The notes below the pieces were generated by a model. That model ran no database searches. It saw nothing but the letters and a program-made list of their open reading frames with translations, and was not told the origin of the DNA. From Luteitalea sp. (GTDB lineage Bacteria > Acidobacteriota > Vicinamibacteria > Vicinamibacterales > Vicinamibacteraceae), in NCBI GenBank assembly GCA_009377605.1, contig WHTT01000011.1:63010-108273 (forward strand): 45,264 bases of DNA, read 5' to 3'. The position numbers and the translations under genes were made by a program. Shown piece after piece: positions 8,410 to 16,021 of this stretch (position 1 is the first letter of the stretch; each line of letters opens with the position of its first letter).

Positions 8410-9393
8410 ATGAGCCACGGTGTCGACAGCACGGGGCGGGGGAAGTCCTCTTTTCGTCGAACGCTAAACTTTGGCTGGTTGATCGGCGTCGCGCTAACGC
8501 TCGGATGCTCGCAGCCAGCGGCAGAAACGTCCAGTGGCGCGCCAAACGACGAGTACCGAGCAGAGGTCGAGCGCTTTCGCGCGGAGCGAGAGGCGTCGTT
8601 GAAGTCAGACGAAGGATGGCTCAGCGTCGCCGGCTTGTTCACGCTCGAGGAGGGCGCTTGGAAGATGGGCTCAGCGGACGGGAATGACATTGTCCTCCCA
8701 GGTGACGCGGCACCGCCGCTCGTCGGGACGGTAGAGCGCAGTCGCGATCGCGTGTTCGTCACCCTCGCGGAGGGGGTCACACCGAAGCTCAACGACGAGC
8801 CGGCACCCGAGGCCTTCGAGCTGCGCTCGGCGGAGGCCAACCCGGAGCGACCGGCCGACCAACTGCGGCTCGGCCGCCTGACGCTGTTCCTGCATCGGAG
8901 CGGACCACGACTCGCGCTCCGCTTGCGCGACCCGGAAGGACCGGTGATGCGCTCCTTCACCGGCATGCGCTGGTTTCCAATCGACGCACGCTACCGGATC
9001 GAGGCGCGCTTCACCGAATACGCCGCGCCACGTCAAGTTCCTGGCGTCAACATCCTGGGAGACCCGATCTCGATGGAGAGTCCAGGCGAGGCAGAGCTGA
9101 CCATCGATGGCCGCGCGGTGCGCCTGCAGGCGTGGGACGACAATGGGCGTGTGTGGTTCGTGTTCCGCGACCGCTTGGCCGGTTCGGAGACCTACGGTAT
9201 CCGCGAGCTCTATGCCGACTCGCCGCAAGACGGTCGCCTGTTGCTGGACTTCAATCGGAGCTACAACGCGCCGTGCGCCTATAACCCCTATACGACCTGC
9301 CCGACGCCGCCGTCACAGAACGTCCTGAGCGATCTGGCGATTCCAGCCGGCGAGCGTCTGTATGAAGGCAAGCCGTTGTCATCGGGGAACTGA
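8410..9393 (+). CDS. DUF1684 domain lipoprotein, 327 aa
   Basis: Exported protein of the DUF1684 family, whose biochemical role is unknown. The N-terminus has a positively charged region, a hydrophobic stretch (FGWLIGVALTLG) and a lipobox-like LTLGCS, so Cys at about residue 34 is probably lipidated. The family body is complete: a conserved start (YRAEVERFRAEREASLKSDE, GWLSVAGLFTLEEGAWKMGS), a central beta-rich part (RWFPIDARYRIEARF), and the hallmark C-terminal block LLLDFNRSYNAPCAYNPYTT, CPTPPSQN. The conserved D-F-N-x-x-x-N-P-C-(A)-Y residues are present. Length is normal. It is followed within 20 bases by the dinB-like gene, and the two may be cotranscribed. Confidence 0.9.
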   Translation: MSHGVDSTGRGKSSFRRTLNFGWLIGVALTLGCSQPAAETSSGAPNDEYRAEVERFRAEREASLKSDEGWLSVAGLFTLEEGAWKMGSADGNDIVLPGDAAPPLVGTVERSRDRVFVTLAEGVTPKLNDEPAPEAFELRSAEANPERPADQLRLGRLTLFLHRSGPRLALRLRDPEGPVMRSFTGMRWFPIDARYRIEARFTEYAAPRQVPGVNILGDPISMESPGEAELTIDGRAVRLQAWDDNGRVWFVFRDRLAGSETYGIRELYADSPQDGRLLLDFNRSYNAPCAYNPYTTCPTPPSQNVLSDLAIPAGERLYEGKPLSSGN

Positions 9394-9409
9394 CGACACA
9401 TCTCTAAAG

Positions 9410-9928
9410 ATGACACCGATGAGCGAAACACCCACACAGTACACACAGCGAATCTTGTCGAATGTTGGAGATGCCGACCCGTGGGAGGTCTTGACTTCCA
9501 CGGCAGGGCGTCTTCGTCAACTGGTCGAAGGACGTTCGGAGGACATGCTGCGGCAGAAGCCAGCACCAGGTCGCTGGTCCGTTGCCGAGATCCTCGCGCA
9601 TCTCGCCGACTGTGAGGTGGTCGCCGGCTGGCGGCTTCGCAGTATTCTCGTGAGCAGCGGCACCGCGCTGCAGCCCTTCGATCAGGACCGCTGGGCGGAG
9701 GTGTTCACATACGAGCAGACGCCCCCGGGCGAGTCGTTGGATCTCTTCGAAGCAAACCGTCGCGGGACCCTACGTGTCCTGCGCAGTGTCGACCCGGCGC
9801 TGTACGAGAACTTCGGGATGCACGAAGAGCGGGGCCGCGAGAGCGTGTCGCATCTCATCCGGCTCTACGCCGGCCACGACCTCAATCATTTGCGCCAGGT
9901 CGAAGGGCTACTCAGCAAGCCCGCCTAG
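9410..9928 (+). CDS. DinB family protein, 172 aa
   Basis: Four-helix-bundle DinB/YfiT-like protein, a fold of putative metal-dependent enzymes often handling thiols. Signature pieces are PGRWSVAEILAHLADCEVVA (first metal His in AHLADCE) and the C-terminal LYAGHDLNHLRQVEGLL, which supplies two more histidines. The metal triad therefore looks intact. I take the ATG at 9410; the frame is open from 9362, but that would overlap the upstream gene, and ATG 9419 is also possible. No strong ribosome-binding site is visible, so it may rely on coupling to the DUF1684 gene 16 bases upstream. Its 3' end overlaps the convergent oxidoreductase gene by 21 bases. Confidence 0.88.
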   Translation: MTPMSETPTQYTQRILSNVGDADPWEVLTSTAGRLRQLVEGRSEDMLRQKPAPGRWSVAEILAHLADCEVVAGWRLRSILVSSGTALQPFDQDRWAEVFTYEQTPPGESLDLFEANRRGTLRVLRSVDPALYENFGMHEERGRESVSHLIRLYAGHDLNHLRQVEGLLSKPA

Positions 9929-11059
9929 CCGCTGCGCGTCCTTTTCGGCCAGGAGCGCGAGCTCCATGGCCAGGAAGACGTGCGCCTGCGGCATCGACGT
10001 CTCGGTGCGGTTCACGATGTCATCGACCAAGCGCTCGCCGTAAGGCAGCGTCACGTCGCTCGAGTCGACGTATCTCGTTTCCTTCTGGTCGACGAGGAAC
10101 AGGTGACTGCCGCCGGGGCGCCCTCCGATGTCGATGTTCTTCCGGATCTCGATGAAGCCGTCGCTGCCGAGGATCGTCAACCGGCCATCACCCCACGTGC
10201 CGAGACCATCCGGCGTGAACCAGTCCACGCGAATGTACCCGGTGCCCTCGTTCCCGCGGACCATCACGTCGCCGAAGTCCTCGAGCCCCGGATATTGCGG
10301 GTGGTGGACGTTGCCGACCTGGGACGCCACGATCTCGGCTTCCGTCGAGCCGGTGAAGAACAGGAACTGATCGAACTGATGAGAGCCGATGTCGGTGACG
10401 ATGCCGCCGTACCGCTCCTTCTCGAAGAACCACGGCGGACGGCTGTCTGGGTTCATGCGATGTGGCCCGAGTCCTATGGTTTGAATCACCTTGCCAATCG
10501 CGCCGCCTGCGACCAGCTCTCCTGCCTTGACGGTGGCGCGGTTCTCATGCCGCTCGCTGTACAGGATCGAATAGATGCGCTTCGTCTCCGCCTGCACCTT
10601 ACGAGCTTCTGCAAGCTGTTCCAGCGTCGTGATGCCCGGCTTGTCGACCATGAAGTCTTTGCCGTGGCGCATGGCCTCGACACCGAGTGGGGCGCGCTCA
10701 TTGGGGATGGAGGCGCTGACAACGAGCTGGATCGACTCGTCCTCGAGAATCTCGCGCTCGCTCTTGGCCAGCGTCGCCTGCGGAAAGCGCTTGGTGAACT
10801 CCTGTGCCAGGTCGCTCTCTTTGGCGTAGAACGAGACCAGCTCGCCGCCTCCGCGGATGACCGCTTCCACCTGGCCGTAGATGTGGCCATGATTCAAGCC
10901 GATCGCTGAAAAGCGGATGCGAGGCGGCCCCGCTGGCGGCTTCGGCTGCGCCTGCGTGGATGCGACTCCGACCTGGGCCTGGCTCCACGCCACCGCTGCG
11001 GCCGTGGTGCCGAGTGACGACTTCAGGAACTCGCGTCTGTCCTTCCAGTTCGCCTTCAT
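9908..11059 (-). CDS. Tat-exported Gfo/Idh/MocA-family oxidoreductase, 383 aa
   Basis: NAD(P)-dependent sugar or cyclitol dehydrogenase-like enzyme. The start is the ATG at 11057-11059 with GGAGGA upstream; a further open stretch to 11086 is not needed. Residues 1-40 are a twin-arginine signal (WKDRREFLKSSLGTTAAAVA), so the enzyme is folded before export, usual for the Acidobacterial and Planctomycete secreted members. The Rossmann part begins at about 45 (IRFSAIGLNHGHIYGQVEAV). The family EKP motif appears as DKPGITTLEQLAEA. The C-terminal domain has YGGIVTDIGSHQFDQFLFFT, with the D-I-G-xH motif of the active site. The substrate cannot be told. It stands alone and is divergent from the peroxiredoxin gene, with two perfect hairpins between. 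Confidence 0.9.
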   Translation of the reverse strand: MKANWKDRREFLKSSLGTTAAAVAWSQAQVGVASTQAQPKPPAGPPRIRFSAIGLNHGHIYGQVEAVIRGGGELVSFYAKESDLAQEFTKRFPQATLAKSEREILEDESIQLVVSASIPNERAPLGVEAMRHGKDFMVDKPGITTLEQLAEARKVQAETKRIYSILYSERHENRATVKAGELVAGGAIGKVIQTIGLGPHRMNPDSRPPWFFEKERYGGIVTDIGSHQFDQFLFFTGSTEAEIVASQVGNVHHPQYPGLEDFGDVMVRGNEGTGYIRVDWFTPDGLGTWGDGRLTILGSDGFIEIRKNIDIGGRPGGSHLFLVDQKETRYVDSSDVTLPYGERLVDDIVNRTETSMPQAHVFLAMELALLAEKDAQRLGGLAE

Positions 11060-11144
11060 GCGCTCCTCCGTGGATGTCACCGACATCTCCTAAGGCCTCC
11101 ATCGTAACGAATGTAGCAAGTTTCTTGGTCCTGAGGAGATGTCA

Positions 11145-11198
11145 GGCCCCGCGCAGCGGGGCCCAGCCAATAGATGGATACCAGCGAAGCTGGTATCC
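11145..11198. repeat. Tandem pair of perfect hairpins
   Basis: Two back-to-back palindromes between divergent genes. GGCCCCGC-GCA-GCGGGGCC (11145-11163) has 8-bp arms and a 3-base loop. GGATACCAGC-GAA-GCTGGTATCC (11176-11198) has 10-bp arms and a GAA loop. Neither is followed by a T-tract, and both lie upstream of starts, so they are not ordinary terminators. They look like REP/BIME-type palindromes or a dyad regulatory site. Confidence 0.6.
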
Positions 11199-11306
11199 TG
11201 AACCCTCGACGCCCGTAGAAGCGTCTCACGCGCTACAAGCCGGTGTCTATGGCGGCGCACGCGATCGCGCACCGGGCGTACCCATGGGTGGTGGAAGGAG
11301 GACGGT

Positions 11307-11834
11307 ATGCGTGGATGGCTGACGATTGGATTGGCGGTGATACTCGGAGGGAGCCTCATGGCGCAGGAGAACGGGCCGCAGGTCGGTGACATGGCGCCCG
11401 ACTTCACGCTCCAAGCCTCAGACGGGAAGACGTATCAGCTTGCCGACTTCCGAGGCAAGCAATCCGTGGTTGTCGCATGGTTCCCGAAGGCCTACACGAA
11501 AGGCTGCACAATCGAGTGCAAGTCGCTAGCGGAGAAGGGGCACCTGATTCGGGAGTACGACGTCACCTACTTCATGGCGAGTGTCGACCCGCTCGAGGAC
11601 AACACCGGCTTCGCGAAGGAGCAGGAAGCCGACTTCCCGCTCTTGAGCGATCCCACCACGGAGACAGCCAAAGCCTACGGAGTGCTGAATGACCGCGGCG
11701 TCGCCAGCCGCTGGACCTTCTACATCGACAAAGAGGGGCGCATTGCCGCGGTCGACAAAGAGGTCAACCCGGGGACGTCGGCAGAGGATATGGCCGCGAA
11801 GCTCGGGGAGCTAGGCGTACCCGCGACGGAATGA
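11307..11834 (+). CDS. Secreted peroxiredoxin (AhpC/TSA, Bcp-like), 175 aa
   Basis: Thiol peroxidase that reduces peroxides outside the cytoplasm. AAGGAGG lies just before the ATG at 11307. Residues 1-19 are a signal peptide (LTIGLAVILGGSLMAQ). The thioredoxin-like domain starts at VGDMAPDFTLQASDGKTYQL. The active site reads WFPKAYTKGCTIECKSL, fitting PxxxTxxC, with the peroxidatic Cys in KGC and a second Cys four residues on (ECK) that may act as resolving Cys as in some Bcp proteins. Later blocks (FPLLSDPTTETAKAYGVL, then RWTFYIDKEGRIAAVDKEVN) complete the fold. Length is normal for an exported Bcp-like protein. It is a single gene with no reductase partner beside it. Confidence 0.92.
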   Translation: MRGWLTIGLAVILGGSLMAQENGPQVGDMAPDFTLQASDGKTYQLADFRGKQSVVVAWFPKAYTKGCTIECKSLAEKGHLIREYDVTYFMASVDPLEDNTGFAKEQEADFPLLSDPTTETAKAYGVLNDRGVASRWTFYIDKEGRIAAVDKEVNPGTSAEDMAAKLGELGVPATE

Positions 11835-11871
11835 TGACAGGACCACTAGTCGCTGCCACAACGTGACATCG

Positions 11872-11895
11872 CGCCGCGGCCCCGTCGCCGCGGCG
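11872..11895. terminator. GC-rich hairpin, possible bidirectional terminator
   Basis: CGCCGCGG and CCGCGGCG form a perfect 8-bp stem with an 8-base loop, 37 bases after the peroxiredoxin stop and beyond the end of the convergent large gene. There is no T-run, so intrinsic termination is only suggested by position and strength. Confidence 0.4.
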
Positions 11896-11910
11896 TGGTC
11901 CCCCGTAATA

Positions 11911-11987
11911 TCACTCATCACGAAGCGCCACCGTTGGGTCCACACGTGAGGCGCGGCGAGCCGGAAGGTAAGCTGCCGAGCTCGCCC
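11911..11987 (-). pseudogene. ADOP permease C-terminal scrap (about 25 codons)
   Basis: Minus-strand codons read ASSAAYLPARRASRVDPTVA, then LRDE and a stop at 11911-11913. This is the invariant tail of ADOP permeases (compare AAYLPARRASRVDPMVALRAE at the 40.8-41.0 kb remnant and TRIDPNLALRSE in the intact gene). Nothing upstream in frame resembles the FtsX membrane block, so only the tail survives between two unrelated genes. Confidence 0.75.
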
Positions 11988-12029
11988 CGGGGCCAGCTCG
12001 GCATTGATCTTGCGCAGCCGAATGTCACT

Positions 12030-14750
12030 TCACCTGATACGGATGTCGTGTCGAGCCGGGCCGACAGAATCGATCCTGAACGACGTTATCTTGCCATCTC
12101 GTGAGGCCCTCACCGGTTTGCTGTCGACGAACACGTCACGATCGGCGAATCCCTCCACGGCGATGTCAACGCGTCCCGAAGCGTAGGTGGTGATCGCGAA
12201 GGCGAGCTCCCTGTTAGGTTGGAACGTCCTCACATCCACGTCGAGCGCTGTCCCGGATTGCACCGTGAGCGGGAACGGTGCGAGCGTTGACGTGCCGTCG
12301 GCGCTGTAATACGACACCGGGAGCCGTTGCGCGTCTGCCTTGATGGCGAGCCGATAGGCATCCACATAGCGGTGCTCGGTAAGCGCACGGCGCGCCGCGG
12401 CCAGCGTGTGTTGCGCGTCGGTGTCGCCCGGCGTGAGATCCGCGGTTACGTGCCGGATCGCATCGGCGGCGTCTCGCCGCCAGGTGATGACCATGCTGCG
12501 GTCGCGTTCGGCTTCCAGGTCGAGACCAACCCGATAGAGCAAGGAACCGGTCGCCGTCGGAAACACGTAAGCTGGGCTTCCGTCGCCGAGCTGCTCGATT
12601 TCGACGAGGTACGTCTGCCCGCGCTCGAGCTCGACGATGGGGAAGGAGAACGCCACCCAGCCGTCCGCGACGATCTCGCTCGCGGCCAAATGTCTCATAG
12701 CGACGACCTGCGTCTTGTCGGGAGCGTTGTAGATGGTCAGGCGTAGTGGCGCGGGTTGACCATCCCGGTGGAGACGCGCGTCGATCCGGTTCGCCAGCCG
12801 CAGCTCCCCGGCGGTGAGCTCCTGCGAGACGATGATCTGGCCGCTGACCTCACCATCCGGCTCTGTGTCGTGAACGACGTCCCACGGCATCAGGTCGTCG
12901 ACGAAGGGATTAATCCATTCTGCGGCGGACCCGACATGCCAGTTGTAGGGTGACGTGTAGCGCGAGCCGTTGACGTACGCCTGACGCAGGAGGAGCGTCT
13001 TATCTGGCGGGTGGCCGGACACGGAGCTCTCCAGATTTGGGTTGGCGATGCGGCCGAACTCACGCAGCTTCTGCAGGTGATAGAAGCCGCCCGGGTTGTA
13101 GTTGTTCAGCGAGATGTACTGCGCACCAGGTCTCGCGCGTTCGACGACCCCTTGAGCGGTGCTCGGGAAGACGCCGCTATAGTACGGCTCCTGCATGCGC
13201 GAGTAGATCTCGCTGTGGATGTTGTGACGCAGCATGTCCTTGGGATAAACGAGCCTTCCATCGATGACCTGGATGCGCTCCCGCGGCATGCCCCAATAGA
13301 ACGCGTCGGCGAAGAGTTGCTGGTGATGTGACTGGTTCTTGTAGAGCCACGCCTTTTCCGCGTCTGATAGGCCGTCAGTCGGGTCGAGCGTGACGCCATC
13401 TTCGGCCGCGGCAGCCACGGTGTAGGGGTTGTAGTCGGCATAGAGGTCGCGGCGCTCTACGCCTCCGTTGTGCTCCGTGTAGGCCCTGTCTGCGACGCCG
13501 ATCCCGCTGCGCTTCGACCAGTAGACGCTCTCGTTCGCTGTCGAGAATGGCAGGATCCGCCACGCCTCGCCTTGACGCTGGAGCTCCGACAGCAGGCGAC
13601 CGACCTCTTCGAGCGATTCGTTGGCCTTGCGCTCGTAGTACGCATTGAGATCCGGATGACGCCAGGTCAGCCAAGGCGTGTTACCCCAGATGTTTGGGAC
13701 AGACAATCCATAGTGCTGCTCGTAGTCCTCTCCGAGCAGGTCAGTGAGGCGTTGCGTCTCACCTCCGGGATTGACGTAAACGTCCTTGTCCGGACCGGTC
13801 TGGTCTTGAGGGCTCCACAGGATCTGCTGGTATTGCAGGTCTCCGAAGTAACCGCCTTTGCCGTCGGGAATCCCTCTGGGCGTGCCTTCCCAGTCGGCCG
13901 TTGACTCGATCGCGAACGGCAGGCCGTACTCGCGACTGAGGCGCAGGTAGCGCTGGTAGTTAGCCGCCATCTGCGCACCAGTACGCACGGTGAAGTAGTC
14001 CAGGAAGCCCATGCCGAGCCCGACCCGGTCGCTCGAGTGGATGTTCTCTTTGATGTCGTCGAGGCGCTCGCGGAACAGCTCGTCTGAAAGGTAGTCCTGA
14101 CCGAGGACGAAGACGAGCCGGTCCGGTACGCGCATGTCCTGTCGCGTCACCATCCTGGTGAGGTCGGCGTAGCTCCAGATGTCGCTGAAGTAGGCGGGCT
14201 CGGCATCCGTGCCCTCCACGGTCACCTCAACCCAACCGTCTCGCAGGATCTCAGGGTCACGCGTTTCGAGGAAGAAGCTGCTGTAGGGGCCACCGCCGGG
14301 ATCAGGAGACGCCGGATCACGAACGTAGTGCAGCTGACCATCGAGGTAGACACGGAATCCGAACCCGGCGCCCCAGGCATCATTCGGCCGCAGCTCCCGA
14401 AACTGCAAGGTCAGTGGCTGTTCCTCAGCGGCTTGCAGGCGAGCGGTGAAGCGTCCACCCGCAGCGACCGATCGCGCCGTGACGCGCTCGGTCAGCTGGC
14501 CTTGCTCGATGGTCTCCATCTGCATCTCGCTCCCGCCGTCGCTGGTGAGCTGGTGCGCGGCCTCGCTTTCCGCATCACCCAAACGGACGCGGTCTGCGAC
14601 GCTTCCCCGCAGCACAACGGGTGCGCTCATCGTCGCCTCGGAGTCCCGCGCCCGCACGGCTTTGTCACCCGCCAGCGGCACGCTGGCTGCGAGCACGGCC
14701 ATGGCGATTGCCGTTCTCATTCTGTTAGTAACGGTAACATTCACGGTCAC
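12030..14750 (-). CDS. Large secreted protein of unknown function, 906 aa, possibly glycosidase-like
   Basis: I do not recognise a named family. The start is the GTG at 14748-14750 with GGAG seven bases upstream; the ATG at 14720 would also leave a good signal peptide (MRTAIAMAVLAASVPLAG). About 40-190 looks like a beta-sandwich (FGFRVYLDGQLHYVRD, GWVEVTVEGTDAEPAYFSDI). About 210-600 is mixed alpha/beta with many aromatic and acidic residues (SREYGLPFAIESTADWEGTP, LPFSTANESVYWSKRSGIG), as in secreted TIM-barrel glycoside hydrolases. About 660-760 reads like a carbohydrate-binding jelly roll (RLTIYNAPDKTQVVAM, RGQTYLVEIEQLGDG), followed by a short helical hairpin and a last beta domain. A polysaccharide-degrading role is my inference only. 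It is divergent from the secreted protein at 14876 and ends near the ADOP scrap. Confidence 0.7.
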   Translation of the reverse strand: MTVNVTVTNRMRTAIAMAVLAASVPLAGDKAVRARDSEATMSAPVVLRGSVADRVRLGDAESEAAHQLTSDGGSEMQMETIEQGQLTERVTARSVAAGGRFTARLQAAEEQPLTLQFRELRPNDAWGAGFGFRVYLDGQLHYVRDPASPDPGGGPYSSFFLETRDPEILRDGWVEVTVEGTDAEPAYFSDIWSYADLTRMVTRQDMRVPDRLVFVLGQDYLSDELFRERLDDIKENIHSSDRVGLGMGFLDYFTVRTGAQMAANYQRYLRLSREYGLPFAIESTADWEGTPRGIPDGKGGYFGDLQYQQILWSPQDQTGPDKDVYVNPGGETQRLTDLLGEDYEQHYGLSVPNIWGNTPWLTWRHPDLNAYYERKANESLEEVGRLLSELQRQGEAWRILPFSTANESVYWSKRSGIGVADRAYTEHNGGVERRDLYADYNPYTVAAAAEDGVTLDPTDGLSDAEKAWLYKNQSHHQQLFADAFYWGMPRERIQVIDGRLVYPKDMLRHNIHSEIYSRMQEPYYSGVFPSTAQGVVERARPGAQYISLNNYNPGGFYHLQKLREFGRIANPNLESSVSGHPPDKTLLLRQAYVNGSRYTSPYNWHVGSAAEWINPFVDDLMPWDVVHDTEPDGEVSGQIIVSQELTAGELRLANRIDARLHRDGQPAPLRLTIYNAPDKTQVVAMRHLAASEIVADGWVAFSFPIVELERGQTYLVEIEQLGDGSPAYVFPTATGSLLYRVGLDLEAERDRSMVITWRRDAADAIRHVTADLTPGDTDAQHTLAAARRALTEHRYVDAYRLAIKADAQRLPVSYYSADGTSTLAPFPLTVQSGTALDVDVRTFQPNRELAFAITTYASGRVDIAVEGFADRDVFVDSKPVRASRDGKITSFRIDSVGPARHDIRIR

Positions 14751-14805
14751 TCACTGACTCCAGGCTCCGTTCTGCTGCGACACTGACCTACCTGGGACAT
14801 CTGTA

Positions 14806-14825
14806 GCCCGACCTTGAGGTCGGGC
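14806..14825. repeat. Hairpin repeat GCCCGACC-TTGA-GGTCGGGC
   Basis: Perfect 8-bp stem with a TTGA loop in the 125-bp gap between divergent genes. It is the second copy of the palindrome at 5231-5250, sharing GCCCGACCTT. This supports a dispersed repeat family in the genome. It lies about 50 bases before the start at 14876 and would be within that gene's leader if transcription begins upstream. Confidence 0.6.
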
Positions 14826-14875
14826 CAGTCTTGAACATCCGTCAATGGCTGTCAAAGGAAGAAAAGGAGACTGCT

Positions 14876-16021
14876 GTGCGCAAGCTAACGAGAGTGGCCA
14901 TCGTGGCGATGATCGTCCTGGCGATCTCGACGTCCAGAACGGCCACCGAGAACGCAACTGATCTCATCGTTCACGAGTGGGGCACGTTCACCTCCATTGC
15001 TGGAGAGGAAGGCCACGCGGTCCCGTGGTTTCCGCTCGCTGGCCCGCCGGACCTGCCAAGCTTCGTCCAGCGAGCGTGGAACGTCCCGCCCAAGGCGCGG
15101 TGTATTGCCACCGTCCGCATGGAGACGCCTGTTCTTTACTTCTACACGCCTCACGAGCTCGTCTTGAACGTTAACGTTGGCTTCCCGCAGGGCTTCATCA
15201 CCGAGTATTTCCCGCGCGCCACGGTCGGTCCCGCTCACGTCGAGCCCAGCAGTATCACGACGGCTGGCTTCAGGAGCACCATAACTTGGGACGGCGTCAG
15301 AATCGTTCCGCACGCCGAAGCGCGATTCCCGACCGAGAGCGCTCCCAACCATTACTACGAGGCGCGCGACACGGATGCGGCACCGCTCCTGGTCGGCGCG
15401 GAGCGTGAGCGATTCTTGTTCTACCGCGGCGTGGGCACCTTCCCGCTGCCTCTCAGCGCGCGCGTCGCCCCGGGAGGGGAGATCGAGGTCGCAAATCTGG
15501 GGAGCGACGAGATTCCGGCCTTGCTGCTATTCGAGAGCCGCGACGGCCAGGTCGGCTATGAGCTGCATCCGGCGCTGGCCGACCGCGCGACGCTCCGGCC
15601 GCCGGCGTTGGACGACGAGCCGGCGTCCGTGCGGACGACGCTCGAACAGATCCTCGTGGCGCAGGGCCTTTACCCGAAAGAGGCTAGTGCCATGGTGGCG
15701 ACCTGGAGCGACGCGTGGCTCGAGGAGGGCACGCGTCTCTTCTACATCGTTCCCCAGCCTGTCGTGGATCGCACTTTGCCCTTGGAGATCGATCCGGCAC
15801 CGGCACGCGTCGCCCGGGTGTTCGTGGGACGGCTCGAGCTGGTCACCACTGCCACGCTGACTGATCTCGAGGATGCGCTCTGGACGAACGACCAGGCGAG
15901 GCTCGCCAAGCTTGGACGCTTCCTGCAGCCTTTCGGCAATCGTCCTCCTACGCGCTATCTACGGAACGGTGAGTACGCCGATGCCGTTGGGGACGGGGCG
16001 CTCGAAGTCACCTGGCGCTAG
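14876..16021 (+). CDS. Secreted conserved protein with HEWGTFTS motif, 381 aa
   Basis: Exported protein of a family seen in Acidobacteria and Planctomycetes, without a known activity. I place the start at the GTG 14876 because AAGGAG lies six bases before it and the resulting N-terminus (RKLTRVAIVAMIVLAISTS) is a clean signal peptide. The frame is also open from a TTG at 14831. The mature protein opens with the family signature LIVHEWGTFTSIAGEEGHAV, then CIATVRMETPVLYFYTPHEL. A middle beta-rich region follows (FLFYRGVGTFPLPLSARVAP), and then WLEEGTRLFYIVPQPVVDRT. Length matches relatives. Its 3' end overlaps the convergent NAGPA-like gene by 63 bases, an unusually deep overlap. Confidence 0.8.
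   Translation: MRKLTRVAIVAMIVLAISTSRTATENATDLIVHEWGTFTSIAGEEGHAVPWFPLAGPPDLPSFVQRAWNVPPKARCIATVRMETPVLYFYTPHELVLNVNVGFPQGFITEYFPRATVGPAHVEPSSITTAGFRSTITWDGVRIVPHAEARFPTESAPNHYYEARDTDAAPLLVGAERERFLFYRGVGTFPLPLSARVAPGGEIEVANLGSDEIPALLLFESRDGQVGYELHPALADRATLRPPALDDEPASVRTTLEQILVAQGLYPKEASAMVATWSDAWLEEGTRLFYIVPQPVVDRTLPLEIDPAPARVARVFVGRLELVTTATLTDLEDALWTNDQARLAKLGRFLQPFGNRPPTRYLRNGEYADAVGDGALEVTWR

Noticed and set aside
7959-8966. 335-codon minus-strand frame over the DUF1684 start
   Set aside because: Serine- and arginine-rich shadow; the plus strand has the complete DUF1684 signature and lipobox.
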